Below, piece by piece: positions 1 through 5,932 of a stretch of 8,015 nucleotides of DNA (its first letter is position 1; the number at the start of each line of letters is the position of its first letter). The translations under genes and the position numbers were made by a program. The notes beneath the pieces are model-generated. The model did no database searches and was not told the origin of the DNA. It saw only the letters and a program-made list of their open reading frames with translations. Source of the DNA: Microthrixaceae bacterium (GTDB taxonomy: Bacteria > Actinomycetota > Acidimicrobiia > Acidimicrobiales > Acidimicrobilacustridaceae); contig JAHFUU010000094.1 of NCBI GenBank assembly GCA_023264915.1, positions 1 through 8,015 on the forward strand, given 5' to 3'.

Positions 1-343
1 GCAGACCCATGCTGCCTCCGGCTTGCTGAGGCTCGTCTGCGTCTCCCGGTCGGATGGGTAGGGGTGGACTGGAGGTCGGAACAGCCTCCACGTCCCCCGG
101 CCCCGGTGTGGTGACCGGACCGCCTTCGGCCGTGAGCTGTCGCCCCACATCTCGCTGTGAGAACACCAACGGGGCGAGCAGGACCACAGACACCGCAGCC
201 AACGTCCCAACCACGATGGTCCGGCGACGTCGGCGAATCCTCGTGCCTCGAGCCCGAACGGAGACCAGCAGCTCGGCGCGCGAGCGCGTGGCTGTCCAGC
301 CGCCCGAGCCTTCCGAGGAGAGCCGCTCAGATGGCGAAGCCAT
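1..343 (-). CDS. Probable single-pass membrane protein, partial; candidate regulator of the adjacent sigma factor
   Basis: Reading the minus strand from an ATG at 343-341 gives an open frame of 114 codons that leaves the window at base 1, so the C-terminus is missing. The start is well supported: GGGGAGGTG (about 348-356) precedes it at good ribosome-binding spacing. The gene begins inside the 3' end of the sigma gene and overlaps it by 17 bases, which suggests translational coupling. The product starts MASPSERL, has an arginine-rich stretch at residues 30-41, one hydrophobic segment at about 43-61 (IVVGTLAAVSVVLLAPLVF), and then a proline-, glycine- and acid-rich region that would be extracytoplasmic. 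Family knowledge: genes directly after small sigma factors often encode membrane anti-sigma factors. No anti-sigma domain is recognisable in the visible part, so that role is inferred from position and topology only. It could equally be a sigma-linked membrane protein of unknown function. Confidence 0.75.
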   Translation of the reverse strand, partial: MASPSERLSSEGSGGWTATRSRAELLVSVRARGTRIRRRRRTIVVGTLAAVSVVLLAPLVFSQRDVGRQLTAEGGPVTTPGPGDVEAVPTSSPPLPIRPGDADEPQQAGGSMGL

Positions 344-812
344 CAGCCACCTCCCCAGATTGCGGCCCGAGCACCCCGCGAAGGCGTGCAAGAGCGCGCG
401 ACAGGTGGGTCTTGACCGACCCGGGCGTGATTGCCAGGGCAGCCGCGACGTCACTCTCGCTCATGTCTGCCAGGTATCGCATCGTGACGATCTCGCGCTG
501 GCGCCGCGAGAGAGCGCCCAAGGCGGCGGCCAGCGTCACGCGGAGCGCAACGATGTCCTCAGATCCGTCGATCGCGGCCACCTCCGGGTTCCTCTTGCCC
601 TTGCGTAAGGTGTCGATCGCCAGGTTGATGGTGGTTCTGAGAACCCAGCCCTCGGGAGCGGCGTGGCGGCGAACGGCCGGCCAGCGGGCATACGCACGCG
701 CCAGCGCCTCCGCCGCGAGGTCCTCTGACTCAACGGGATCTCCGATCATGCGCCGAGCGACCCGCACGGCCCGGGGGAAGACCTGGTCGAAGAACACGTC
801 GAAGTCACCCAT
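327..812 (-). CDS. Small sigma-70 family RNA polymerase sigma factor (ECF / SigE-like)
   Basis: A 161-residue protein with the two-domain layout of extracytoplasmic-function sigma factors, which direct RNA polymerase to a stress or envelope regulon. Residues about 5-45 fit region 2 (core binding and -10 recognition), with FFDQVFPRAVRVARRMIGDP followed by the ED-LA-EALARAYARW pattern typical of SigE-like actinobacterial factors. Residues about 95-147 fit region 4, with LSRRQREIVTMRYLADMSE and a helix-turn-helix ending in GSVKTHLSRALARLRG that would read the -35 element. The frame stays open upstream to an ATG at 1109, but those 99 extra residues are low-complexity Pro/Ala/Thr sequence. The ATG at 812 gives the family's usual N-terminus directly before region 2, so I prefer it, although no strong Shine-Dalgarno precedes it. 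The next gene overlaps its 3' end. Family identity is secure; subgroup and regulon are not known. Confidence 0.9.
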   Translation of the reverse strand: MGDFDVFFDQVFPRAVRVARRMIGDPVESEDLAAEALARAYARWPAVRRHAAPEGWVLRTTINLAIDTLRKGKRNPEVAAIDGSEDIVALRVTLAAALGALSRRQREIVTMRYLADMSESDVAAALAITPGSVKTHLSRALARLRGVLGPQSGEVADGFAI

Positions 813-1265
813 GTCGACGATGGATGCCGGCTCGGGAGCCTCGACAGAAGCTGGCTGAGAAGCGGTTCGAACCCGCCCCTCGCCATTTCGAGGTGCTTGC
901 CCCGGAGAGGTGTCGACCTGCGGTTGCCCCAGATATGGAGCGGTCGGCTCGACCGCTTGAACGGCGATTGTGAGGGCCATGGCAGGTTCGAGTGTCGGAG
1001 CCTGGGTGGGCCGAGCACTCGCGCCGAGCTGCGCCTTCGAAACGGATGCTCGTCCACCCAGGCCGCCAGTAGTGGCAGTTGGCTGCGATCGATGAGTCGG
1101 GTTCGCCAACGTCCCGCGCCCTCCTCAACTCGGTATACGAACGGAACCGTTTCTAGGTTGACATTGTGGCCGACAATTCGCATTCGCGGGGGAACGGTCC
1201 GATTCGGGCGAACAGGCGGCACAGGGATCCCGCGGGCCCCCTCTCGGCAGGGACACGATGAGTGA
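813..1265. other. Intergenic stretch between the MBOAT and sigma genes
   Basis: These 453 bases lie between the MBOAT stop and the preferred sigma start, both on the minus strand. Several frames stay open across it, as expected from the high GC content, but none gives a recognisable protein. It holds a perfect hairpin at 939-957 (listed separately) and a short inverted repeat at 1140-1151 (AACGG, AA, CCGTT). The sigma promoter should lie here on the minus strand, but I could not pick out a convincing pair of boxes. Confidence 0.5.
939..957. repeat. Perfect 8-bp inverted repeat (hairpin or operator candidate)
   Basis: AGCGGTCG, a three-base spacer GCT, and CGACCGCT form a perfect 8-bp stem. 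It lies 309 bases past the MBOAT stop and 127 bases upstream of the preferred sigma start. As RNA it would fold into a tight GC-rich hairpin. There is no T-tract on either strand, so it is not a classical intrinsic terminator. It could be a factor-assisted terminator for the MBOAT transcript or an operator for the sigma gene. Confidence 0.5.
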
Positions 1266-2918
1266 TCAGAACTGGAAGTAGATGAAGGGTGCAATCCCTT
1301 CTGGGCCGAGTGCATCGATGAGCATCAGGACCGCTACGAAACCAAGCACCTGTAGCGCCGGAGCCATTCGCGAAACAGCTTCAGAGACGCGCAACGGGAC
1401 GCGTGGAGGAACGAATTGGGACGCCACCGACAACACGACGACCGAAACCACCAACGGAGTCAACACCGGCTGGGCAGCAGACGAGTCTGATCCGGTCCCC
1501 AGCTGCGCGAACACGGTCAGAGCATCACCCAGAGAAGGTGCCCTGAAAAGGACCCAAGCCAGACAGGCAAACCAGAACGTGACAGCCCACTGGCCAATGG
1601 CCGCCAGCGTTGTCGCTCGGCGCGGCTCATGAGAGCGAGCCCACCAGGCCCGGACCATCCTCTCGACAACCAAAGCAGCACCCCAAGCCGCCCCCCAGAC
1701 CACGAAGGTCCAGCGGGCTCCGTGCCACAGCCCACCGATGAGCATCGTCAGGAAAAGGTTCAGATATGTGTGCCAGCGCGTCCCGCGGCTGCCGCCGAGA
1801 GGTATGTACAGGTAGTCACGCAACCAGCGCGACAGCGTCATGTGCCAGCGGCGCCAGAAGTCCTGAACCGATCCAGCCCGGTACGGAGCGTCGAAGTTCT
1901 GCGGGAATCGAATGCCGAGCAGCAACGCCGCCCCGATTGCAATGTCGGTGTAGCCGCTGAAGTCGGCGTAGATCTGGATCGCATACCCCAGCACGGCGAA
2001 CAGGACAGGCGCGCGCCCGTAGTCGGTCGGTGATGCGAAGACTGGATCGACGATCTGTGTAGCCAGATAGCTGGATATGACCACCTTCTTGAAGAGTCCC
2101 CGCGCGATGAGCAACATCGCTTCAGATGCCGGGACATACCGGGGGTCTGGATCCTGGCTGAGTTGCGGCACGAACTCGCGCACGCGGACGATCGGGCCGG
2201 CGACCACGTGAGCGAAGAACGTGAGGTAGACACAGAAGTCCAGAAGCGCCACGGGCCTGATCTCGCCGCGGCCGACGTCGATCAAATAGCTGAGGGCTTG
2301 AAAGGTGAAGAACGAGATCGCAAGGGGCAGCGCCAGGCTCCAGACCGGCAAGATGCCCCGGAACACGTCTGGAACCGTGTCACGGACGAAGTCGTAGTAC
2401 TTGAAGAGCCCCAGCACGCCGAGGTCGAACACGACAGCGCAACGCACGACCAGTCGGCTGAGCGCAGTGCGCGCTCGGCCGGGACCCAAGGACGCGAACA
2501 CTGCGCGTGCCGAGGCCTGGTTGACGAGCGCGAACCCCAGCAGGAGAAGTAGGAACTTGAAGAACTGCTGGCTCGACGCTTCGAGCATCGAGTGGAACGC
2601 AACGTTCAAAGCCACGAACGCAACGGCGACTGACACCTGCACCACGACCGCGACAGCCGCGCTGTCACCACCCGGCTCCTCGCTCGTTGACACGCCCCGG
2701 ATGGCCAGAGCCGCCAGCGTCGCGAACACGCCGAAGACCGCCAGCGGTTCCAGAGCTTCCATGCCTGGGTTGTGTGCCGGATTGAAGATGTCCACGTAGA
2801 ACACGCAGCTGGCGATCAGGATGAACCAGCGCCAGACGGTGGGACGGGGACGCAGCACCCAGCTTCCTGCAAACACGATCACGAAGAAGATCGCGAAGTC
2901 AACGGTGGGGAACAGCAT
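1266..2918 (-). CDS. MBOAT family membrane-bound O-acyltransferase (AlgI/DltB-like)
   Basis: A 550-residue polytopic membrane protein of the MBOAT superfamily, close in pattern to AlgI-type enzymes that pass acyl groups, often acetyl, onto exported polysaccharides or other cell-surface acceptors. It begins MLFPTVDFAIFF, the usual N-terminus of this group, and ends PFIYFQF, the usual C-terminus. Hydrophobic segments occur along its whole length. The core signature FWRRWHMTLSRWLRDYLYIP is at about residues 354-373 (His359), and GGLWHGARWTFVVWG carries the invariant catalytic His at about 399. AGPIVR (about 240-245) and QIYADFSGYTDIAIG (about 315-329) are also family landmarks. The frame is open for 20 more codons upstream, to an ATG at 2978, but 2918 gives the family start; no clear Shine-Dalgarno is seen. 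AlgI-type enzymes usually sit beside an SGNH/AlgX-like partner; none is in this window. Acceptor and acyl group cannot be told from sequence. Confidence 0.97.
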   Translation of the reverse strand: MLFPTVDFAIFFVIVFAGSWVLRPRPTVWRWFILIASCVFYVDIFNPAHNPGMEALEPLAVFGVFATLAALAIRGVSTSEEPGGDSAAVAVVVQVSVAVAFVALNVAFHSMLEASSQQFFKFLLLLLGFALVNQASARAVFASLGPGRARTALSRLVVRCAVVFDLGVLGLFKYYDFVRDTVPDVFRGILPVWSLALPLAISFFTFQALSYLIDVGRGEIRPVALLDFCVYLTFFAHVVAGPIVRVREFVPQLSQDPDPRYVPASEAMLLIARGLFKKVVISSYLATQIVDPVFASPTDYGRAPVLFAVLGYAIQIYADFSGYTDIAIGAALLLGIRFPQNFDAPYRAGSVQDFWRRWHMTLSRWLRDYLYIPLGGSRGTRWHTYLNLFLTMLIGGLWHGARWTFVVWGAAWGAALVVERMVRAWWARSHEPRRATTLAAIGQWAVTFWFACLAWVLFRAPSLGDALTVFAQLGTGSDSSAAQPVLTPLVVSVVVLSVASQFVPPRVPLRVSEAVSRMAPALQVLGFVAVLMLIDALGPEGIAPFIYFQF

Positions 2919-3396
2919 CAGCTCAGATGGGTTTGCGCCTGAAGTCGGGATTCTCTGGCGACGGAACCTGCATGGCAAACTCGTGGCGCAACGCTGCAGG
3001 CCAAGCTCGTCATGGATCGGGAACCAACACCAGCCTCTCGGTTCTAGCTCACCCAGCCCTCAGGGACCGATCTTCACCTCAGCTTTCGGTTCTGTCCTAT
3101 AAGGGATGACTGCCTCAGGTGTTGCGCCGCCGACGTAGGCCTTCGGCCATGCCGCCCCACCACCGCCGGCCCATTCGCCGGGCCGACAACGACAGCACCT
3201 CGCCTTGCCGCACCAGGTCGAACTACCACAACACCGATGTATGAACACTGCAACTGCGCTGATCGGTCCGAGACGCTCGGTAGCTCCGCGTGACGGCTGT
3301 GCGAACTGACACATATAGAACACGCCAGCGCGCGCCGAATAACTGCCAGCTTCCAACTGGTCCCCACGGTGGGCCACAGAGACGGCGAGGATTGCC
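2919..3396. other. Divergent intergenic region between the MBOAT and metalloprotease genes
   Basis: This 478-base stretch separates two genes transcribed away from each other and should hold both promoters. No frame gives a recognisable protein; the short minus-strand frames over 3060-3544 are proline-, arginine- and glycine-rich noise that also runs into the protease gene. A weak plus-strand promoter candidate is listed separately. A TATAAG box at 3098-3103 (plus strand) has no good partner -35. No long repeat was found. Confidence 0.5.
3290..3319 (+). promoter_or_regulatory. Weak sigma-70-type promoter candidate for the metalloprotease gene
   Basis: GTGACG (3290-3295) and TATAGA (3314-3319) are separated by 18 bases, and each matches four of six consensus positions. 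Transcription would begin near 3326, giving a leader of about 70 bases before the ATG at 3397. It is the best-placed AT-rich box in this gap, but the match is modest. Confidence 0.3.
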
Positions 3397-5052
3397 ATGA
3401 CGAACATCGAACAGATGACCATGCACGATCCCTGGCCCCACCAACCCCCACCCGAGCCGCCCGTTGGAGGGTACCCGAGCCCTCAGCTGCCCATGCAAGG
3501 GGTGCCGCAAGGCTTTGCCTCCGACGGCCAGGCCCCTGCTGCATGGCCCGGAGTCAATGCTCCCCCACCCCGGCCGCCGACTGCCAAGGGTGGCAAGGCG
3601 CGCCAGGCATGGATCATCGGCGGGGCCATAGCTGCGGCAATCGTGCTGCTTGCGGGTGCCTTCCTCATCGGGTCCCGGGTCGGCCGCGAGGACGCCGCGC
3701 CGGTATCGCCGACCTCAAGCGCTGCATCGTCGCCGAGTTCTCAGAAGGCGCCCACGGCGCCACCCTCGACCCAGGGGCAGGGGCAGGGGCAGGGGCGACC
3801 TTCGACCACCCCTCCTGCGAGCCCTGGCAGCCCCGTCGACGATGCTGCGGTGACCGCTGAGGTGTCCAAGCTCCAGCGCACCGTCGCGGGCATCCGGGGC
3901 CTGAAGTTCCACAACGACGTCACGGTGACGGTCCTGAGCCCCGCCGATTTCAAGGCTCGCGCCCTCACCGAGTTCGACAAGGAGACCGACCAACTCAAGA
4001 CACAGGGCCAGCTGCTACAAGCGCTCGGCCTGATCCCAGCTGACGCCGATCCCGTTGAGGTGCAAAAGAACCTGCTCGGTGAAGGGGTCCTCGGTTTCTA
4101 TGACCCGATCACCAAGGCTCTCGTGGTCAAGGGTGACAAGATCGGGCCCTTCTTCCGGGAGATCGTCGTTCACGAGCTCACACATGCCCTCGAGGACCAG
4201 CAGTTCAACTTGAACCGGCCTGAGATCGACTCTCGCACCGACGGCAGCCAGTGGGCCTGGCAGGCCCTGGTCGAGGGCAGCGCCCGACGGGTCGAGTACG
4301 ACTACGTGCGCGGGCTGCCCGCTGCCGAGAAGCAGCAGTTGATCGATGACATGATGAACCTCGGCGGTGGGGCTGCGGGCCTCGAGTCCATGGCCAGCGT
4401 TCCCCTGGCGCTCGTTCTCATCATCCAATCGCCTTATGACTACGGCGAACCCTTCGTGCGGGACGTCCTCCAGCGCCACGGTCAGTCCGGCCTGGACAAC
4501 GCCTTCTCTGACCCTCCGACCACAAGTGAGCAGATCCTCCAGCCTGACAAGTACGAGTCGCGAGAAGGCGCCGCCCAGATCGACAAGCCCGCCGCTGACG
4601 GAACCCAGATCACCGACGGCACGCTCGGTGAGATCATGACGGGATTCCTCGTCAACGGAGAGGTCAGCCTCGACGACCTTCTTGGCAAGATCCTCGGCGG
4701 GGGCATCGACCCCGAGGATCCAAGCGGCGGGCTCGGCGGCCTGCTGGGAGGGAACATGGACGACCCCACGAAGCTCAACGACATGAGCGCCCTGCTCGGC
4801 AAGGCCGACAAGGTCAAGAACTGGGGTGCAGACAAGTACGTGCTCTACACATCCGCGAACCAGACCTGCGTGAAGGTTGACTGGACGATGGACTCCCAGG
4901 CCGACACCCAGAGCCTGCGCGGGCTGTTGAACGAGTGGTCCCGCAAGGACGGCAAGGCGAAGGTCGAGTCGATCGGCGACAAGACCCGCGTCACTCGCTG
5001 CATCCCGAGCTCCCGACCCTCATCGGGTGGGAACACGGGCCGCCAGAGCTGA
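3397..5052 (+). CDS. Membrane-anchored HExxH zinc metalloprotease, uncharacterised family
   Basis: A 551-residue protein with a proline-rich cytoplasmic N-terminus (residues 1-62), one membrane segment at about 72-92 (AWIIGGAIAAAIVLLAGAFLIG), a Ser/Pro/Thr-rich linker (about 100-146) and a large extracytoplasmic domain. The domain has HELTH at 259-263 (zinc ligands His259 and His263, catalytic Glu260) and Glu293 in ALVEGSARRVEY, placed as the third ligand of a gluzincin-type site. Other motifs resembling actinobacterial homologues are GFYDPITKALVVKGD (233-247) and PPTTSEQILQPDKY (373-386). Cys491 and Cys535 are the only cysteines and could form a disulfide outside the cell. A glycine-rich stretch lies at about 444-453. 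The start is supported by GAGG at 3387-3390, six bases before the ATG; ATGs at 3415 and 3421 are alternatives. It probably cleaves envelope or secreted proteins, but the substrate is unknown. No partner gene is adjacent on its strand. Confidence 0.9.
   Translation: MTNIEQMTMHDPWPHQPPPEPPVGGYPSPQLPMQGVPQGFASDGQAPAAWPGVNAPPPRPPTAKGGKARQAWIIGGAIAAAIVLLAGAFLIGSRVGREDAAPVSPTSSAASSPSSQKAPTAPPSTQGQGQGQGRPSTTPPASPGSPVDDAAVTAEVSKLQRTVAGIRGLKFHNDVTVTVLSPADFKARALTEFDKETDQLKTQGQLLQALGLIPADADPVEVQKNLLGEGVLGFYDPITKALVVKGDKIGPFFREIVVHELTHALEDQQFNLNRPEIDSRTDGSQWAWQALVEGSARRVEYDYVRGLPAAEKQQLIDDMMNLGGGAAGLESMASVPLALVLIIQSPYDYGEPFVRDVLQRHGQSGLDNAFSDPPTTSEQILQPDKYESREGAAQIDKPAADGTQITDGTLGEIMTGFLVNGEVSLDDLLGKILGGGIDPEDPSGGLGGLLGGNMDDPTKLNDMSALLGKADKVKNWGADKYVLYTSANQTCVKVDWTMDSQADTQSLRGLLNEWSRKDGKAKVESIGDKTRVTRCIPSSRPSSGGNTGRQS
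3772..3795 (+). repeat. Tandem hexanucleotide repeat, (CAGGGG)x4, inside the metalloprotease gene
   Basis: Four exact copies of CAGGGG lie in frame and encode four Gln-Gly pairs (residues 126-133) in the extracytoplasmic linker of the metalloprotease. Slippage by one unit would add or remove two residues without a frameshift, so the linker length could vary between strains. Confidence 0.85.
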
Positions 5053-5076
5053 CCCGCGCCGGTCGACGTCGCGCCT

Positions 5077-5469
5077 TCAGTACCCGTTGGCCTGTCTCGG
5101 AATGACCAGCACCCGCTGAGGCCCGGGCTCATGGGTCGTCATGTGTCCCTTGCCGTGAACATCCTCTGCCAGAACGACACTCCCCGCCGGGAGAGTGCGA
5201 TGCTCACCATCGGCAGCCTCGATGCGCACCCATCCCGTCAGGAACACGACGAACTGCACCCGCGGGGCTGTGTGCCAGTCAGGGTCGCTCCCTGGCTCGA
5301 TATCAACGATCTGGAGCCTTCCTGCCTCACCGGCATCGGCGACCCTGAGCACCGGGACACCGGGTTCAGCACCAACCACCCTCGTCGGCAGCTCGATGTC
5401 CTCGAGGTGTGAGACCCCCTTCTCGTCAGCCCAGATCCGCGTGTACCGCGGCCCTGAAGAGCCGTCCAT
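5077..5469 (-). CDS. Small single-domain cupin protein
   Basis: A 130-residue protein whose length and pattern fit a single cupin beta-barrel. The first cupin motif region is at about residues 59-84, where PGSDPDWHTAPRVQFVVFLTG has His66, Arg70 and Gln72 in place of the fuller His-X-His...Glu set. The second region is GSVVLAEDVHGKGHM (96-110) with Glu102, Asp103 and His109. This WH..P..Q / LAED..GKGH arrangement is familiar from small bacterial cupins of unknown substrate. The reduced metal-ligand set leaves it open whether it binds a metal and acts as an enzyme or is a binding protein. The start is supported by AAGGGG (5477-5482) about seven bases before the ATG. The gene converges on the metalloprotease with 24 bases between the stops and has no operon partner in this window. 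Confidence 0.88.
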   Translation of the reverse strand: MDGSSGPRYTRIWADEKGVSHLEDIELPTRVVGAEPGVPVLRVADAGEAGRLQIVDIEPGSDPDWHTAPRVQFVVFLTGWVRIEAADGEHRTLPAGSVVLAEDVHGKGHMTTHEPGPQRVLVIPRQANGY

Positions 5470-5543
5470 GTGCGATCCCCTTTCTGCCTTGGCGCGCCTG
5501 TCCCCGCCCCCAGCCCGCTGGTGTCATCCCCATTCCATCACGT

Positions 5544-5647
5544 GCCGCGGCGAGCTCGAAGACGCCACCGAAGCGCAACAGGTCACCGAGGCAGGGGCCG
5601 ACGATCCAATCCCGATCACATGACTCGTCGGGCTGGGGCGAAGCCCC
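5544..5647. repeat. Imperfect direct repeat, copy A (compact form)
   Basis: This copy has a left part (5544-5587, containing AGCTCGAAGA and ending AACAGGTCACC) and a right part (5588-5647, containing AGGGGCCGA and CTCGTCGGGC). Both recur in the same order in copy B at 5695-5895, with roughly 80-85% identity by eye over each part. The right end folds into GGGGC-GAA-GCCCC (5635-5647), a short GC hairpin. The element lies in the gene-free stretch upstream of the cupin start and the hydrolase promoter. Frames across it are spurious. Confidence 0.65.
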
Positions 5648-5694
5648 CCCAGGTGCCTCAGAGGTTGGATCACTTGAGCGCGAGTCAAGTCCTG

Positions 5695-5895
5695 GCCGAG
5701 GCAAGCTCGAAGATGCCAGGGAGCAGCGCAACGGGTCACCTCGCTCGCATCTTCGTGGTTGCCCGTGCGAACCGTGAGCGGCAGCGAGCGGGCCGTTCGC
5801 ACGGAACCAGGTGTGAGCGCCGAAGGCGCCCCAACAGATGAGGGGCCGAGGATCCCATCCTGACCACATGGCTCGTCGGGCCCGGGCGGAGCCCC
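5695..5895. repeat. Imperfect direct repeat, copy B (with about 96 extra bases)
   Basis: The left part (5695-5740) and right part (5837-5895) match the two parts of copy A. Between them, where copy A has no gap, lie about 96 bases (5741-5836) carrying two perfect hairpins. The right end folds into GGGC-GGA-GCCC (5884-5894), the counterpart of the copy A hairpin, with loop and stem both changed. The copy ends just before the -35-like box of the hydrolase gene. Confidence 0.65.
5763..5804. repeat. Perfect 10-bp inverted repeat inside the copy B insert
   Basis: CCGTGCGAAC (5763-5772) pairs exactly with GTTCGCACGG (5795-5804) around a 22-base loop that contains GAGCGGCAGCGAGCGGG. No T-tract follows. 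A second perfect hairpin, GCGCC-GAA-GGCGC (5817-5829), lies 12 bases further on. Together they make the insert strongly structured as RNA or single-stranded DNA. Confidence 0.6.
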
Positions 5896-5897
5896 AG

Positions 5898-5928
5898 TAG
5901 ACATATGACAGTTCAACTGTCATATTAT
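5898..5928 (+). promoter_or_regulatory. Promoter of the MBL-fold hydrolase gene, probably leaderless
   Basis: TAGACA (5898-5903) differs from the -35 consensus at one base. Seventeen bases later comes CATATT (5921-5926, four of six matches to the -10 consensus); an overlapping alternative -10 is TATTAT (5923-5928, five of six, 19-base spacing). With the first -10, transcription would begin at or next to the ATG at 5933. That would give a leaderless message, a common arrangement in actinobacteria, and agrees with the absence of any Shine-Dalgarno sequence here. Confidence 0.5.
5903..5925. promoter_or_regulatory. Operator-like palindrome over the hydrolase promoter
   Basis: ATATGACAGTT (5903-5913), a single C, and AACTGTCATAT (5915-5925) form a perfect inverted repeat with 11-bp arms. 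It is AT-rich against a GC-rich background. It fills the spacer between the -35 and -10 boxes and overlaps both, so a protein bound here would block RNA polymerase. Size and symmetry fit a dimeric or tetrameric repressor such as a TetR-family protein, a class often linked to acyl-CoA metabolism genes. No regulator gene is in the window, so the family is a guess. Confidence 0.75.
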
Positions 5929-5932
5929 GACC

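Noticed and set aside
858..888. tRNA 3'-end-like sequence (GCGG-TTCGAAC-CCGC T-arm followed by CCTCGCCA), possibly an attachment-site remnant
   Set aside because: The T-stem has only four good pairs, the spacing to CCA is three bases short, and no acceptor, D-arm or anticodon arm lies upstream; no integrase or duplicate is in the window.
813..1109. N-terminal extension of the sigma factor by 99 residues from an ATG at 1109
   Set aside because: The added sequence is low-complexity Pro/Ala/Thr, two other minus-strand frames are open over the same bases, and the ATG at 812 gives the normal family N-terminus right before region 2.
816..1183. Minus-strand frame starting MRIVGHNVNLETVPF, which looks protein-like for about 50 residues
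   Set aside because: Codon use is mixed, it turns into Arg/Ser-rich noise and continues into the sigma gene in another frame, and there is no recognisable domain.
1158..1186. TTGACA box on the plus strand as a promoter
   Set aside because: No good -10 at the right spacing and no plus-strand gene follows; the next genes on both sides are on the minus strand.
3117..3216. Minus-strand frame ending AEGLRRRRNT-stop, resembling the C-terminus of a lost gene
   Set aside because: Only about 35 codons before an upstream in-frame stop, no start, and no recognised family; the Arg/Gly-rich composition is expected from GC bias.
3060..3544. Open frames of 95-156 codons on the minus strand
   Set aside because: They mostly overlap each other and the start of the plus-strand metalloprotease, have noise-like composition, and lack ribosome binding sites.
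5426..5923. Minus-strand open frames over the cupin upstream region
   Set aside because: They read through both direct repeats and part of the cupin gene out of frame; the apparent protein similarity between segments comes from the DNA repeat.
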